The notes below the pieces were generated by a model. That model ran no database searches and had not been told where the DNA came from. It saw only the letters and a list, made by a program, of their open reading frames with translations. Both the position numbers and the translations under genes were made by a program. Shown in pieces: positions 24,550 through 32,209 of a DNA stretch of 64,000 bases; within the stretch, counting starts at the first letter, position 1; every line of letters begins with the position of its first letter. The DNA is from Acidobacteriota bacterium. Its GTDB lineage: Bacteria; Acidobacteriota; Holophagae; Holophagales; Holophagaceae. The stretch lies in the NCBI GenBank assembly GCA_016192145.1, contig JACPUT010000013.1:1-64000 (forward strand), given 5' to 3'.

Positions 24550-26283
24550 ATGACGCAATTGATCTACGCCTGCGAGAGAAATCCCGCCGAGGGCCTCTTG
24601 GAGGGGCTGGTGCTGGGGGTCGCGGACCGCATCGCTCCGGAGGTCGAGGGGGTGGGGGCCCATCGGATCGCGCGATCGCCGGGGGAGCGGTTATGCCTGG
24701 TGCGGCCCGCGGCTGCGGGCCAATGCCGGACCCTCCACCCCGGGTTGGCGGGGCTGGTGGGCGCGCTGGGGGAAGGCGACGAAAGTTGGGTCAACCTGGG
24801 CGGCACCGCCCCCGAGGGCAGCTTCGCCTTGGTGAGGTCCACCCCCGGTCAGGTGGAGCTCTGCACCGATTTCGCGGGGTCGCGATCCCTCTGGTATGCC
24901 TTCGACGCCCAGCGCCTGATCGCCTCCACCTCCCTGCGGGCCCTTTTGGCCATGCTTCCGGATCGCCAGTTGAACCGGAAGGCGCTGGCCTCGTTCCTGA
25001 GCACGGGTTCCTTGGGCATCGACGACGCCTGGGACCAGCGCGTCCGGCGGGTCCCCGCCGACGGGATGCTCCGCCTTGACCGGGAACGCTGGACGATCGA
25101 GGCGAGATCCAATCCGGTGGTCTTCGCTCCCGAGGAGGCTCCGAAGGAGGTCTGGAGGGCGCGGTACCGGGACGCGGTGGATCAGGCGATCCAGACCTGC
25201 GACGTGGCGAGGGAAGGTTGGATCCTTCCGCTCTCGGGGGGCTACGACAGCCGCATGCTGTTGGTCTCCCTCATGGCGAAGGGAAGCCGGCCCCGCACGG
25301 TGACATGGGGGCGCCCGGGCGCCCAGGCGCAAGGGGGCAACGATGCCCAGGTGGCCACGAGGCTGGCCGGGCACTTCGGGCTTTCCCACGAGTACCGGTT
25401 GACCGAGAGCCGAACCGGCCCCGCGGAACCCATCGTCGATGCCTTCCTGGCCACGCATGGGGGTACTACGGATTCCATGCCCTCCTACCTCGATGGCATG
25501 GCCATGTGGCGGGACTTCGCCCGACAGGGCGTGCAGGGCATCGTCCGCGGGGATCACGGATTTGGCTTCACCGCAAGACCGGCGAGGGAGGCCCGGCACG
25601 CGGTCGGGCTGATGTTCGCCCAGGAATTATTGCCCCTGGAGCAGGCGGAGGCCCTGGGCGATGGCCTGCTGGAGCTGCCGGCCCACCTTCGGCAGGGGGA
25701 TGGGGAGAGCGACGCCACCTATGGGGATCGGCTCTACCATGCCTATCGCCTGCCCGTGGGGTTGGCCGCCCTGAACGATGTGAAGGCGCCCTTCGTGGAG
25801 ATCGCCAACCCCCTGCTCTGTCGATCCGTGCAGTCCCTGATCCGGGCCATGCCGGACCACCTTCGGGTTGATCGGGCCCTCCACTGCGAGATCGTGGCGT
25901 CGCTGATTCCGGCGATCCCCTTCGCCACCCTCTCGGCCGATGACAACGATTGCCAATTCATCGGGGCCCCGGCCTACGAGCGTTGGATGCGCCGTGAGCT
26001 GGAGGGGGAGGCTTGCGGGCACTTGATTCCAGAGGCCCTGAGGCTGGACCTGATCGCCTCCCTCAAGGGGAGCGCCTCCATCGCCGCGCCGGCCCAGAGC
26101 CTGCGGTCCCTGCTCAAGCGCGTGCTGCCCACGGGGTGGCTCAATGCCCTGCGTGCCCGCATGCCGCAGTGGCGACCCCCCATGCGCATGATCGCGTTCC
26201 GCGCCGCCCTCGCGGGGCGGCTGATGGCCCAATGGGAACGCGACCAGGCGGCGGTGCAGGCCCACCTGGACCTGGCGGGGTAG
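24550..26283 (+). CDS. Asparagine-synthase-like amidotransferase, orphan
   Basis: Protein of 577 aa. The N-terminal ~200 residues have the fold pieces of a glutamine amidotransferase/Ntn domain (APEGSFALVRSTPGQVELCTD, GSRSLWYAF) but lack the catalytic Cys-2, since the chain begins MTQLIYA. The synthase domain has an intact ATP-binding loop, LPLSGGYDSRMLLVSL, and GIVRGDHGFGF where AsnB reads L-x-G-x-G-x-D-E-x-F. Proteins of this shape include lasso-peptide cyclases and O-antigen/exopolysaccharide amidotransferases. No RiPP precursor, leader-binding protein or glycosyltransferase lies nearby, so the substrate is open. It is convergent with rluB, 6 bp away. Confidence 0.75.
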   Translation: MTQLIYACERNPAEGLLEGLVLGVADRIAPEVEGVGAHRIARSPGERLCLVRPAAAGQCRTLHPGLAGLVGALGEGDESWVNLGGTAPEGSFALVRSTPGQVELCTDFAGSRSLWYAFDAQRLIASTSLRALLAMLPDRQLNRKALASFLSTGSLGIDDAWDQRVRRVPADGMLRLDRERWTIEARSNPVVFAPEEAPKEVWRARYRDAVDQAIQTCDVAREGWILPLSGGYDSRMLLVSLMAKGSRPRTVTWGRPGAQAQGGNDAQVATRLAGHFGLSHEYRLTESRTGPAEPIVDAFLATHGGTTDSMPSYLDGMAMWRDFARQGVQGIVRGDHGFGFTARPAREARHAVGLMFAQELLPLEQAEALGDGLLELPAHLRQGDGESDATYGDRLYHAYRLPVGLAALNDVKAPFVEIANPLLCRSVQSLIRAMPDHLRVDRALHCEIVASLIPAIPFATLSADDNDCQFIGAPAYERWMRRELEGEACGHLIPEALRLDLIASLKGSASIAAPAQSLRSLLKRVLPTGWLNALRARMPQWRPPMRMIAFRAALAGRLMAQWERDQAAVQAHLDLAG

Positions 26284-26289
26284 GCGCTA

Positions 26290-27429
26290 TCAGAGCGCCC
26301 GCACCGCCGCGATCTCGTTGGGGTGGAGGAAGCGCCAGGCGCCGGGCTTGAGCAGGGGATCGGCGATGGGGCCGAACTGGATGCGGCGGAGCTTGTGCAC
26401 GGGGTGGCCGATGGCCTCGAACATGCGGCGGATCTGGCGGTTCTTGCCCTCGGTGAGGGTGACCTTGAGCCAGGGGTTCTGCTGCTTGTCCATGACCTCG
26501 ATGGTGCAGGGCTTGAGGCGCCGGCCATCCAGGCGGAAGCCGCCGCTGAGCTCGGCGATCTGCTCCTTGGTGAGGGCGCGGTGCACCTTCACGAGGTAGA
26601 CCTTGGGCAGCTCGTGATCGGGGCTCATGAGCCGTTCCGCCACGGCGCCATCATTGGTGAGCAGCAGCAGGCCCTCGCTGTTGAAGTCGAGGCGGCCCAC
26701 GGGGTAGAGGCGGGCGTCGATGCCCGACACGAGCGCCATGACGGTGGGGCGGCCCTGGTCGTCCTTCACGGTGGTGATGTAGCCCATGGGCTTGTTCACG
26801 AGCACGTAGACGTGCTGCTCGCGCTGGATGGGCTTGTGGTTGACGGTGATCTCGTCGCGGGTGGGATCGGCCTTGGCCCCCAGTTCCATGACCACCTCGC
26901 CGTTCACATGCACGTGGCCCCCGAGGATCAGCTCCTCGCAGGCCCGGCGGCTGGCTATGCCCGCGTGGGCGAGGATCTTCTGCAGGCGCTCCAGGTGGCT
27001 GTTGCGGGCCGAGCCGGGCTTGGGCGTGGAGGTCTGCACGCGGCCGGGCTTGGTGACGAGGGCGGGGCGGGGGCGGTTCTGGGAGCGCAAGGGCCGCGCG
27101 GGGGCCGCACCGGCTTCCTGGGAGGAGGAGGCGGGCCGGGGAGCGGCGGCGGGGCGGGCCGGGCGGCTCGCAGCCCGGGCACCTTGGCCAGCCGGGTTCG
27201 CAGGCTTGGGGGAGACCTTGGGGGCAGGGCGGCGCTGGCCAGAAGCGGCCCTGGAGGGCGCCTCGTGCTCGGGCTCCGCCGACCGGGCGGTGATCTTCAC
27301 GCCCGGCCGGGAGGGGCGTGAAGCGGCCTCCGGGCGCGCGGGCTTGGTCGAGACCTTGTGGCCGGGCTTCGCCGGACGCTTGGTGGTCGCGGGCTTGGAA
27401 TAGGCGGCATTGGGACGGCGGACGGCCAT
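26290..27429 (-). CDS. rluB: 23S rRNA pseudouridine synthase, RluB type
   Basis: Pseudouridine synthase of 379 aa, of the RsuA/RluB group. After a ~140-residue N-terminal extension rich in Ala, Pro, Arg and Lys, an S4 RNA-binding domain (RLQKILAHAGIASRRACEELI...HVHVNGEVV) precedes the catalytic domain. That domain has the active-site Asp in YPVGRLDFNSEGLLLLTND, plus KVYLVKVHRALT and LTEGKNRQIRRMFEAIGHPV. RluB modifies 23S rRNA; RluE/RluF or RsuA are less likely given the S4 domain and GRLDFNSEG form. The basic tail is probably disordered and RNA-binding. AAGGAG precedes the ATG. Confidence 0.9.
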   Translation of the reverse strand: MAVRRPNAAYSKPATTKRPAKPGHKVSTKPARPEAASRPSRPGVKITARSAEPEHEAPSRAASGQRRPAPKVSPKPANPAGQGARAASRPARPAAAPRPASSSQEAGAAPARPLRSQNRPRPALVTKPGRVQTSTPKPGSARNSHLERLQKILAHAGIASRRACEELILGGHVHVNGEVVMELGAKADPTRDEITVNHKPIQREQHVYVLVNKPMGYITTVKDDQGRPTVMALVSGIDARLYPVGRLDFNSEGLLLLTNDGAVAERLMSPDHELPKVYLVKVHRALTKEQIAELSGGFRLDGRRLKPCTIEVMDKQQNPWLKVTLTEGKNRQIRRMFEAIGHPVHKLRRIQFGPIADPLLKPGAWRFLHPNEIAAVRAL

Positions 27430-27477
27430 GGGAACTCCTTCGGCGTCATCGCGACGCGGACCGGATAGTTTCCCACG

Positions 27478-27511
27478 CTTCAGGAAATCAGCTAGCGCCG
27501 ATTTCCTGAAG
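27478..27511. terminator. Inverted repeat spanning a stop codon
   Basis: CTTCAGGAAATC (27478-27489) and GATTTCCTGAAG (27500-27511) are perfect 12-bp arms. The stop codon of the 92-aa gene falls in the loop. Lacking a U-run, it is a probable weak terminator or mRNA 3' stabiliser for the pgsA operon. Confidence 0.55.
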
Positions 27512-27770
27512 GGGTATCCAGGCGCTTGCGGGCATCCCGTTCCGCCTTGAGGTTCTTCTCGAGGGCCTTGGTGGTGCCTTCGTCCACGTTCCCCACCACA
27601 CCCGTGGGATTTTCTGGGGGCTTTTCAATCTCGCCCTCGGGCATCGCCCGGGGGCGAACGGGGCGGGCGTGTTTCTGCCACAGGTCGCTCTGGGCCGAGA
27701 GGGCCCAGGCCAGGGCGGCCAGGAAGGCCACCGCGAAGAGGAACACGAAGAGCTTCGAGGACCTCCGCAT
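27492..27770 (-). CDS. Small membrane-anchored protein, unknown
   Basis: I do not recognise this 92-aa protein. It has an N-terminal membrane anchor (SKLFVFLFAVAFLAALAWAL), then a short hydrophilic periplasmic tail with a Pro/Glu-rich stretch (PEGEIEKPPENPTG) and a charged helix at the end (ALEKNLKAERDARKRL). Its ATG overlaps the stop of the AI-2E transporter gene as ATGA, with AGGAGG just upstream, so it is translated as the third gene of the pgsA operon. A perfect inverted repeat surrounds its stop codon. Confidence 0.65.
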   Translation of the reverse strand: MRRSSKLFVFLFAVAFLAALAWALSAQSDLWQKHARPVRPRAMPEGEIEKPPENPTGVVGNVDEGTTKALEKNLKAERDARKRLDTPSGNRR

Positions 27771-28804
27771 CAGCCCTCCTGGAACCAGCGGCTGGCCCGG
27801 TAATCCACCATCAGCGCATGCCAGGCCACCTTGGCGACGATCATGAGGGGCACGGCGAAGAGCAGGCCCACCAGGCCGAACCAGTGTCCGAAGGCCACGA
27901 GGGCCAGCAGCACCTCAAGGGGGTGGAGTCCCGAGGCCTTGCCCACCCAGACGGGGGTCAGGTAGAGGGCCTCCACCTTCTGCACGAGGGTGAAGACGAG
28001 GGCCACGAGCCCCAGGTAGCCCGAGCGGCCACCGTCCAGGTAGGCCAGGACGAGGGCGGGGACCAGCGCCGTGAGGTAGGGCGTGTAGGGCACGAAGTTG
28101 GAGAACCCGGCGATGAGTCCCAGCAGCCAGGCCCAGGGCACGCCGAACAGGGTCAGCGCGAGCGCGTGGAGCAGGGACATCACGAGGGCCACGCCCAGCT
28201 GCCCCCGGATGTAGCCGCCGATGCGCTTGTGCACTTCCAGGACCATGGACTGGATGCGGGGCTGATGGCGAGGCGGGGCCACCTCGAGCAGGTGCGTGAG
28301 GAGGTCCCGTCCTTCCTGCAGGAGGAACCAGAGGATCACGGGGACGAGCACCAGCTCCAGGGTGGAGAGCAGCACGTCCAGCACTCCGCCCCCCGTCACC
28401 TTGAGGCCCCGGAGCAGCGTGGCGGGCTCGATGCCCTCCACGAGGGCGGTGGCCTTCGAGGAGATCCAGGGGTGGGCCGAGAGCCAGGGCCCCACCTTCG
28501 CCTGGGCCTGGGCCTGCCAGTGGGGCAGGCTCTCCAGCAGCCGGGCCCCCTGGAGGAAGAGCCAGGGGATCAGCACCCAGAGGAGCCCCACGAGTGCGCC
28601 CACCGAGGCCAATAGTGTGACCCCGGCGGCATAGGCCGGGCGCATGTGCCGCCCCAGCCGATCCACGAGCGGGGCCAGCAGGTAGGCCAGGAGCGTGGCC
28701 ACGATGAAGGGCAGGAGGGCATAGCGTAGGAACCAGATGGCCAGGAGGAGGCCCAGGGCCGCCGCGGCGAAGCGGAGGGGGATGCGCCGGGCGCCTTCCG
28801 TCAT
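27770..28804 (-). CDS. AI-2E/PerM family membrane transporter
   Basis: Integral membrane protein of 344 aa with about eight helices, of the AI-2E (PerM/YdiK/TqsA) family. Members export autoinducer-2 or other solutes, or act as Na+/H+ antiporters. Family hallmarks are RYALLPFIVATLLAYLLAPLVDRL at the N-terminus, GYIRGQLGVALVMSLLHALAL mid-protein, and NFVPYTPYLTALVPALVLA and LHPLEVLLALVAFGHWFGLVGLLFAVPL near the end. The track extends 162 codons upstream out of frame with pgsA; the real ATG overlaps the pgsA stop (ATGA). The substrate is not predictable. Confidence 0.88.
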   Translation of the reverse strand: MTEGARRIPLRFAAAALGLLLAIWFLRYALLPFIVATLLAYLLAPLVDRLGRHMRPAYAAGVTLLASVGALVGLLWVLIPWLFLQGARLLESLPHWQAQAQAKVGPWLSAHPWISSKATALVEGIEPATLLRGLKVTGGGVLDVLLSTLELVLVPVILWFLLQEGRDLLTHLLEVAPPRHQPRIQSMVLEVHKRIGGYIRGQLGVALVMSLLHALALTLFGVPWAWLLGLIAGFSNFVPYTPYLTALVPALVLAYLDGGRSGYLGLVALVFTLVQKVEALYLTPVWVGKASGLHPLEVLLALVAFGHWFGLVGLLFAVPLMIVAKVAWHALMVDYRASRWFQEG

Positions 28805-29355
28805 GCGGGCCTCGGGGAGGTGGTGGCCCGCCAGAAATAGTGCAGGCCCGAGGCGAGCACGAAGGCCGCGCACATCCAGTAGAGGTACGGGAAGGAGGCC
28901 TGGGTCCAGGGCCTGGGGCCCATGGCGTTGGCCAGCAGGCCGAAGCTCAGCGCCGCCAGCTGCACGGCGGTGGTCACCTTGCCCAGGAAGGAGGGGCGAA
29001 AGATGTCCGTCCGCCAGTTCCCCATGTGGGCGAGGGCCGTGAAGCTCATGAGCACGTCGCGGGTGATGGCGAGGATGGCCACCCAGACAGGCACGGGGGC
29101 GGCCATGCCATCGGTGCGCCAGGTCATGAGGATGAAGGCGGTGGTGGTGAGCAGCTTGTCCGCGGCGGGATCCAGGATGGCGCCCAGGGCGCTCTTCTGG
29201 TGGAAGGTGCGGGCGATCCACCCATCCAGCAGATCCGTGATGCCGGCGCCCGCGAAGAGCAGCACGGCCTCCAGGTGGTGCCCGTACCACACGGCGATGG
29301 CGAAGAAGGGCACCGCCAGGATGCGGAGGAGCGTGAGGGCGTTGGGGACGGTCAT
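28801..29355 (-). CDS. pgsA: CDP-diacylglycerol-glycerol-3-phosphate phosphatidyltransferase
   Basis: Phosphatidylglycerophosphate synthase of 184 aa, the committed step toward phosphatidylglycerol and cardiolipin. The CDP-alcohol phosphotransferase motif is complete: DLLDGWIAR...GAILDPAADK, spacing D-G-x2-A-R-x8-G-x3-D-x3-D. The N-terminus TVPNALTLLRILAVPFF is characteristic of PgsA rather than phosphatidylserine synthase. Several membrane helices follow. It is the first gene of a tightly coupled three-gene unit with the AI-2E transporter and a 92-aa membrane protein, and divergent from feoA. Confidence 0.93.
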   Translation of the reverse strand: MTVPNALTLLRILAVPFFAIAVWYGHHLEAVLLFAGAGITDLLDGWIARTFHQKSALGAILDPAADKLLTTTAFILMTWRTDGMAAPVPVWVAILAITRDVLMSFTALAHMGNWRTDIFRPSFLGKVTTAVQLAALSFGLLANAMGPRPWTQASFPYLYWMCAAFVLASGLHYFWRATTSPRPA

Positions 29356-29522
29356 AGGTGCCTAAAGCCTAAGCCGGAGTTCCAAATTCGCCTATCGGAC
29401 CTGAGCAAGGCCCCCTAAGGGGCAGGATTGGCCGTGAGAAGGGTCGGCTCTACCCCATCTGTGCGCCAGATCACCTTGTTCATCCGCTCCAGGCCGTTAC
29501 ACTTGGATTCGGAGTTGAGACA

Positions 29523-29768
29523 ATGACTCAGGATCAAGGAGTTCCCCTCAGCAGCCTCCAACCTGGCCAGGAAGGGGAGGTTCTCGGCCTTCACGCCCAG
29601 GGACCCATCCGTCAGCGGCTGCTGGAGATGGGGTTCATCCGCGGGGCTCATCTCAAGGTCGAGAAGCTCGCCCCCTTGGGGGATCCCATGGAGCTGATCA
29701 TCAAGGGCTATCACCTGAGCCTTCGGCGCGAGGAGAGCTCCTGCATCCTCGTGGCCCTGACGGCCTGA
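29523..29768 (+). CDS. feoA: Ferrous iron transport protein A
   Basis: Small SH3-like protein of 81 aa: VPLSSLQPGQEGEVLGL, QRLLEMGFIRGAHLKVEKLAPLGDP and the closing YHLSLRREESSCILV are the standard FeoA blocks. FeoA is a cytoplasmic accessory of the FeoB Fe(II) transporter. GGAG lies nine bases before the ATG. The 167-bp upstream region, divergent from pgsA, holds a GCCCC-CTAA-GGGGC stem near 29410 but no Fur box that I can identify with confidence. Confidence 0.93.
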   Translation: MTQDQGVPLSSLQPGQEGEVLGLHAQGPIRQRLLEMGFIRGAHLKVEKLAPLGDPMELIIKGYHLSLRREESSCILVALTA

Positions 29769-29796
29769 ACCCAGCTTCCCCAAGGCGGTCTGACCC

Positions 29797-32001
29797 ATGT
29801 CGCACCTCGTCGTCGCCCTCGCGGGCAATCCCAACTGCGGGAAGACCACCCTCTTCAACGCCCTGACCGGAGCCCGCCACCACGTGGGCAACTGGCCCGG
29901 GGTGACGGTGGAGAAGCGCAGCGGCGCCTTCGAGGCGGAAGAGGGCCTGCGCCTGGAGGCGGTGGACCTCCCGGGCACCTACAGCCTCTCGGCCAAGAGC
30001 GAAGATGAGCGCATCGCCGGGCACTTCGTGAGCCAGGGGAAGGTCGACCTCATCCTCAACGTGCTCGACGCCTCCAACCTCGAGCGCAACCTTTTCCTCA
30101 CCACCCAGCTGCTGGAGCTGGGCAAGCCCATGGTCTTCGTCCTCAACATGGTGGACGACGCCGAGCGCAAGGGCATCACCTTCGACCGCGCCGGGCTGGA
30201 AACCCTGCTGGGCGGCCCCGTGATCGCCACGGTGGGCAACCGCGAGGAGGGCATCGCCGAATTGAAGGCCGCCATCGCCTCCGTGGCGAAGGGCCGGGAT
30301 CCCCGGGTGCGGGACTGGAGCCGCGAAGCCTCGGGCCACGGCCCCGGCGACTACGGCCACGACATCGAAGGGGAGCTCGTGAAGCTCCAGACGGAGCTCG
30401 CCCGGGATGAGAAGCTCGCGGCCTCCGTGCCCAACCGCTGGCTGGCCCTGCAGCTGCTGGAGAATTCGAAGGAGGCCCACGCCCTCGTGGCGGCGAGTTC
30501 CGCCCGTCAGGCCATCGAAGCGCAGCTGCACAAGAGCCTCGCCTTCCTGGAGAAGCACCTGGGCGCCGATGGTCAGACCCTCGTGGCCGAGCAGCGGTAC
30601 GGCTTCGCCCATGGCCTCGTGAAGGAGATGGTGAAGACCGACACCCCATCCGGTGAAACGCCCACCCAGCGCCTGGATGGCCTGCTCACCCACCGCTACC
30701 TGGGCATCCCCATCTTCGTGGCCATCCTCACGATGGTGTACGTGCTGAGTTTCGTGCTGGGCAAGTACCCCCAGGATTGGATCGGGGACGCATTCAAAAC
30801 CATGGGCGATGCCCTCGGCGCCAAGCTGCCTCCTGGGGAACTCACGAGCCTGCTGGTGGATGGCGTCATCCCGGGCGTCTCCGCCGTCATCGTCTTCCTG
30901 CCCGTGATCATGATCCTCATGGGCTGCATCAGCTTCCTGGAGGACACGGGCTACATGGCCCGGGCCGCCTTCATCATGGATCGCGTGATGCACCTGATGG
31001 GCCTCCATGGGAAGAGCTTCATCCCCCTCATCATGGGCTCCGGCTGCAACGTGCCCGCCATCCAGGCCACGCGCACCATCGAATCCAAGACGGACCGCCT
31101 CATCACGATCCTCGTCACGCCCCTCGTGAGCTGTTCGGCCCGGCTGCAGGTGTACATCGTCATCGCCGGCACCTTCTTCACCCCCATCAAGGCGGGTCTC
31201 GCCATCGTGGCCATGCACTTCCTGGGGCTGGGCCTCGCCATGCTCATGGGCCGCCTCCTGCGCAGCACACTTTTTAGCGCGGAGACGGCCCCCTTCGTCA
31301 TGGAGCTCCCGCCCTACCGCCTGCCCGTGGCCAAGACGACGGCGATCCACATGTGGGAGAAGGGCAGCATCTTCCTGAAGCGCGCGGGCACCACCATCTT
31401 CGCGGGCGCCACGCTCGTCTGGTTCATGAGCCGCTACCCCGGCATCGCCAACCGCGAGTGGTCCGCCGAACTGCTGCGTAACCAGCAGACCGTGCAGGCC
31501 CTCCAGATCCCCCAGGCCGAGAAGGACGAGCAGCTCGCCGAGCTGCACTTGGCCCACGAGAGCCGCATCGTGAACACGAGCCTCGCCGCCCGCTTCGGCC
31601 GCGTGCTGGAGCCCACCCTGCGGCCCATCCTGGATCCCGACCATACCCGCCCCGAGGCCTGGAAGGATGTCATCGCCCTCACGGCGGGCTTCGTGGCCAA
31701 GGAGATCGTCGTCTCCACCATGGGCGTGATCCACGGAGCCAGCGATGAGCCCAAGGAAGGGGAGAAACTGAGCCCGCTGCAGGTGGCGCTGCGGGACCAC
31801 GCGGGCCTCACGCCCCTCACGGCGCTGGCCTTCATGGTCTTCATCCTCATCTACACGCCCTGCATCGGCACCGTGATCATGATCCAGCGGGAGACCGGCA
31901 GCTGGGCCTGGGCCTTCTTCACCATCGTCTACGGCTCGGTGCTGGGTTGGCTTCTGAGTTGGGGAACCGTCGTGGTTGGCCGTATGATGGGCATGCGCTA
32001 A
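29797..32001 (+). CDS. feoB: Ferrous iron transporter B
   Basis: Fe(II) uptake permease of 734 aa with an N-terminal G-protein domain. G1 is GNPNCGKTTLFNALTG, G2 lies in GVTVEKRSG, G3 is VDLPGTYSL and G4 is LNMVDDAE. A helical GDI-like spacer reaches about residue 270. The membrane part has the paired Gate motifs (LEDTGYMARAAFIMDRVMH, SGCNVPAIQATRTIES, VSCSARLQVYIVIAGTFF) and the late LTALAFMVFILIYTPCIGT. It is full length and apparently intact. It lies 28 bp after feoA and is followed after 10 bp by a Cys-rich partner, forming a feoA-feoB-small-protein operon for anaerobic or low-oxygen iron uptake. Confidence 0.96.
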   Translation: MSHLVVALAGNPNCGKTTLFNALTGARHHVGNWPGVTVEKRSGAFEAEEGLRLEAVDLPGTYSLSAKSEDERIAGHFVSQGKVDLILNVLDASNLERNLFLTTQLLELGKPMVFVLNMVDDAERKGITFDRAGLETLLGGPVIATVGNREEGIAELKAAIASVAKGRDPRVRDWSREASGHGPGDYGHDIEGELVKLQTELARDEKLAASVPNRWLALQLLENSKEAHALVAASSARQAIEAQLHKSLAFLEKHLGADGQTLVAEQRYGFAHGLVKEMVKTDTPSGETPTQRLDGLLTHRYLGIPIFVAILTMVYVLSFVLGKYPQDWIGDAFKTMGDALGAKLPPGELTSLLVDGVIPGVSAVIVFLPVIMILMGCISFLEDTGYMARAAFIMDRVMHLMGLHGKSFIPLIMGSGCNVPAIQATRTIESKTDRLITILVTPLVSCSARLQVYIVIAGTFFTPIKAGLAIVAMHFLGLGLAMLMGRLLRSTLFSAETAPFVMELPPYRLPVAKTTAIHMWEKGSIFLKRAGTTIFAGATLVWFMSRYPGIANREWSAELLRNQQTVQALQIPQAEKDEQLAELHLAHESRIVNTSLAARFGRVLEPTLRPILDPDHTRPEAWKDVIALTAGFVAKEIVVSTMGVIHGASDEPKEGEKLSPLQVALRDHAGLTPLTALAFMVFILIYTPCIGTVIMIQRETGSWAWAFFTIVYGSVLGWLLSWGTVVVGRMMGMR

Positions 32002-32011
32002 GGAGTGGGGA

Positions 32012-32197
32012 ATGACGCTGCAACTGGGGATCGTGCTGATGCTGGTGACCCTCTCGGCCGCCTGGTTCGGGCGCGGCTTCCTGCGCGGCCTCCTCAGCGG
32101 CGAGTGCGGTGGCGGCTGCGAAGGCTGCACCAAGGGCGGTTGCACCCTCACCAAGCTCGAGGCGCTGAAGCAGGAGCTGGAAGCCAAGCGGAACTGA
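32012..32197 (+). CDS. FeoB-associated Cys-rich membrane protein
   Basis: 61-aa protein with one N-terminal membrane helix (LGIVLMLVTLSAAWFGRGFL), a Cys cluster GECGGGCEGCTKGGCTL (four Cys) and a short charged tail. Small single-pass Cys-rich proteins often follow feoB and are annotated as FeoB-associated or FeoC-like; a role in Fe(II) hand-off or redox sensing is inferred. AAGGAG sits nine bases upstream, straddling the feoB stop, which makes co-translation likely. Confidence 0.85.
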   Translation: MTLQLGIVLMLVTLSAAWFGRGFLRGLLSGECGGGCEGCTKGGCTLTKLEALKQELEAKRN

Positions 32198-32209
32198 ATC
32201 GAACCGCCT

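Noticed and set aside
29356-29522. Fur box ahead of feoA
   Set aside because: No convincing GATAATGATAATCATTATC-like match; only a short GC stem is visible.
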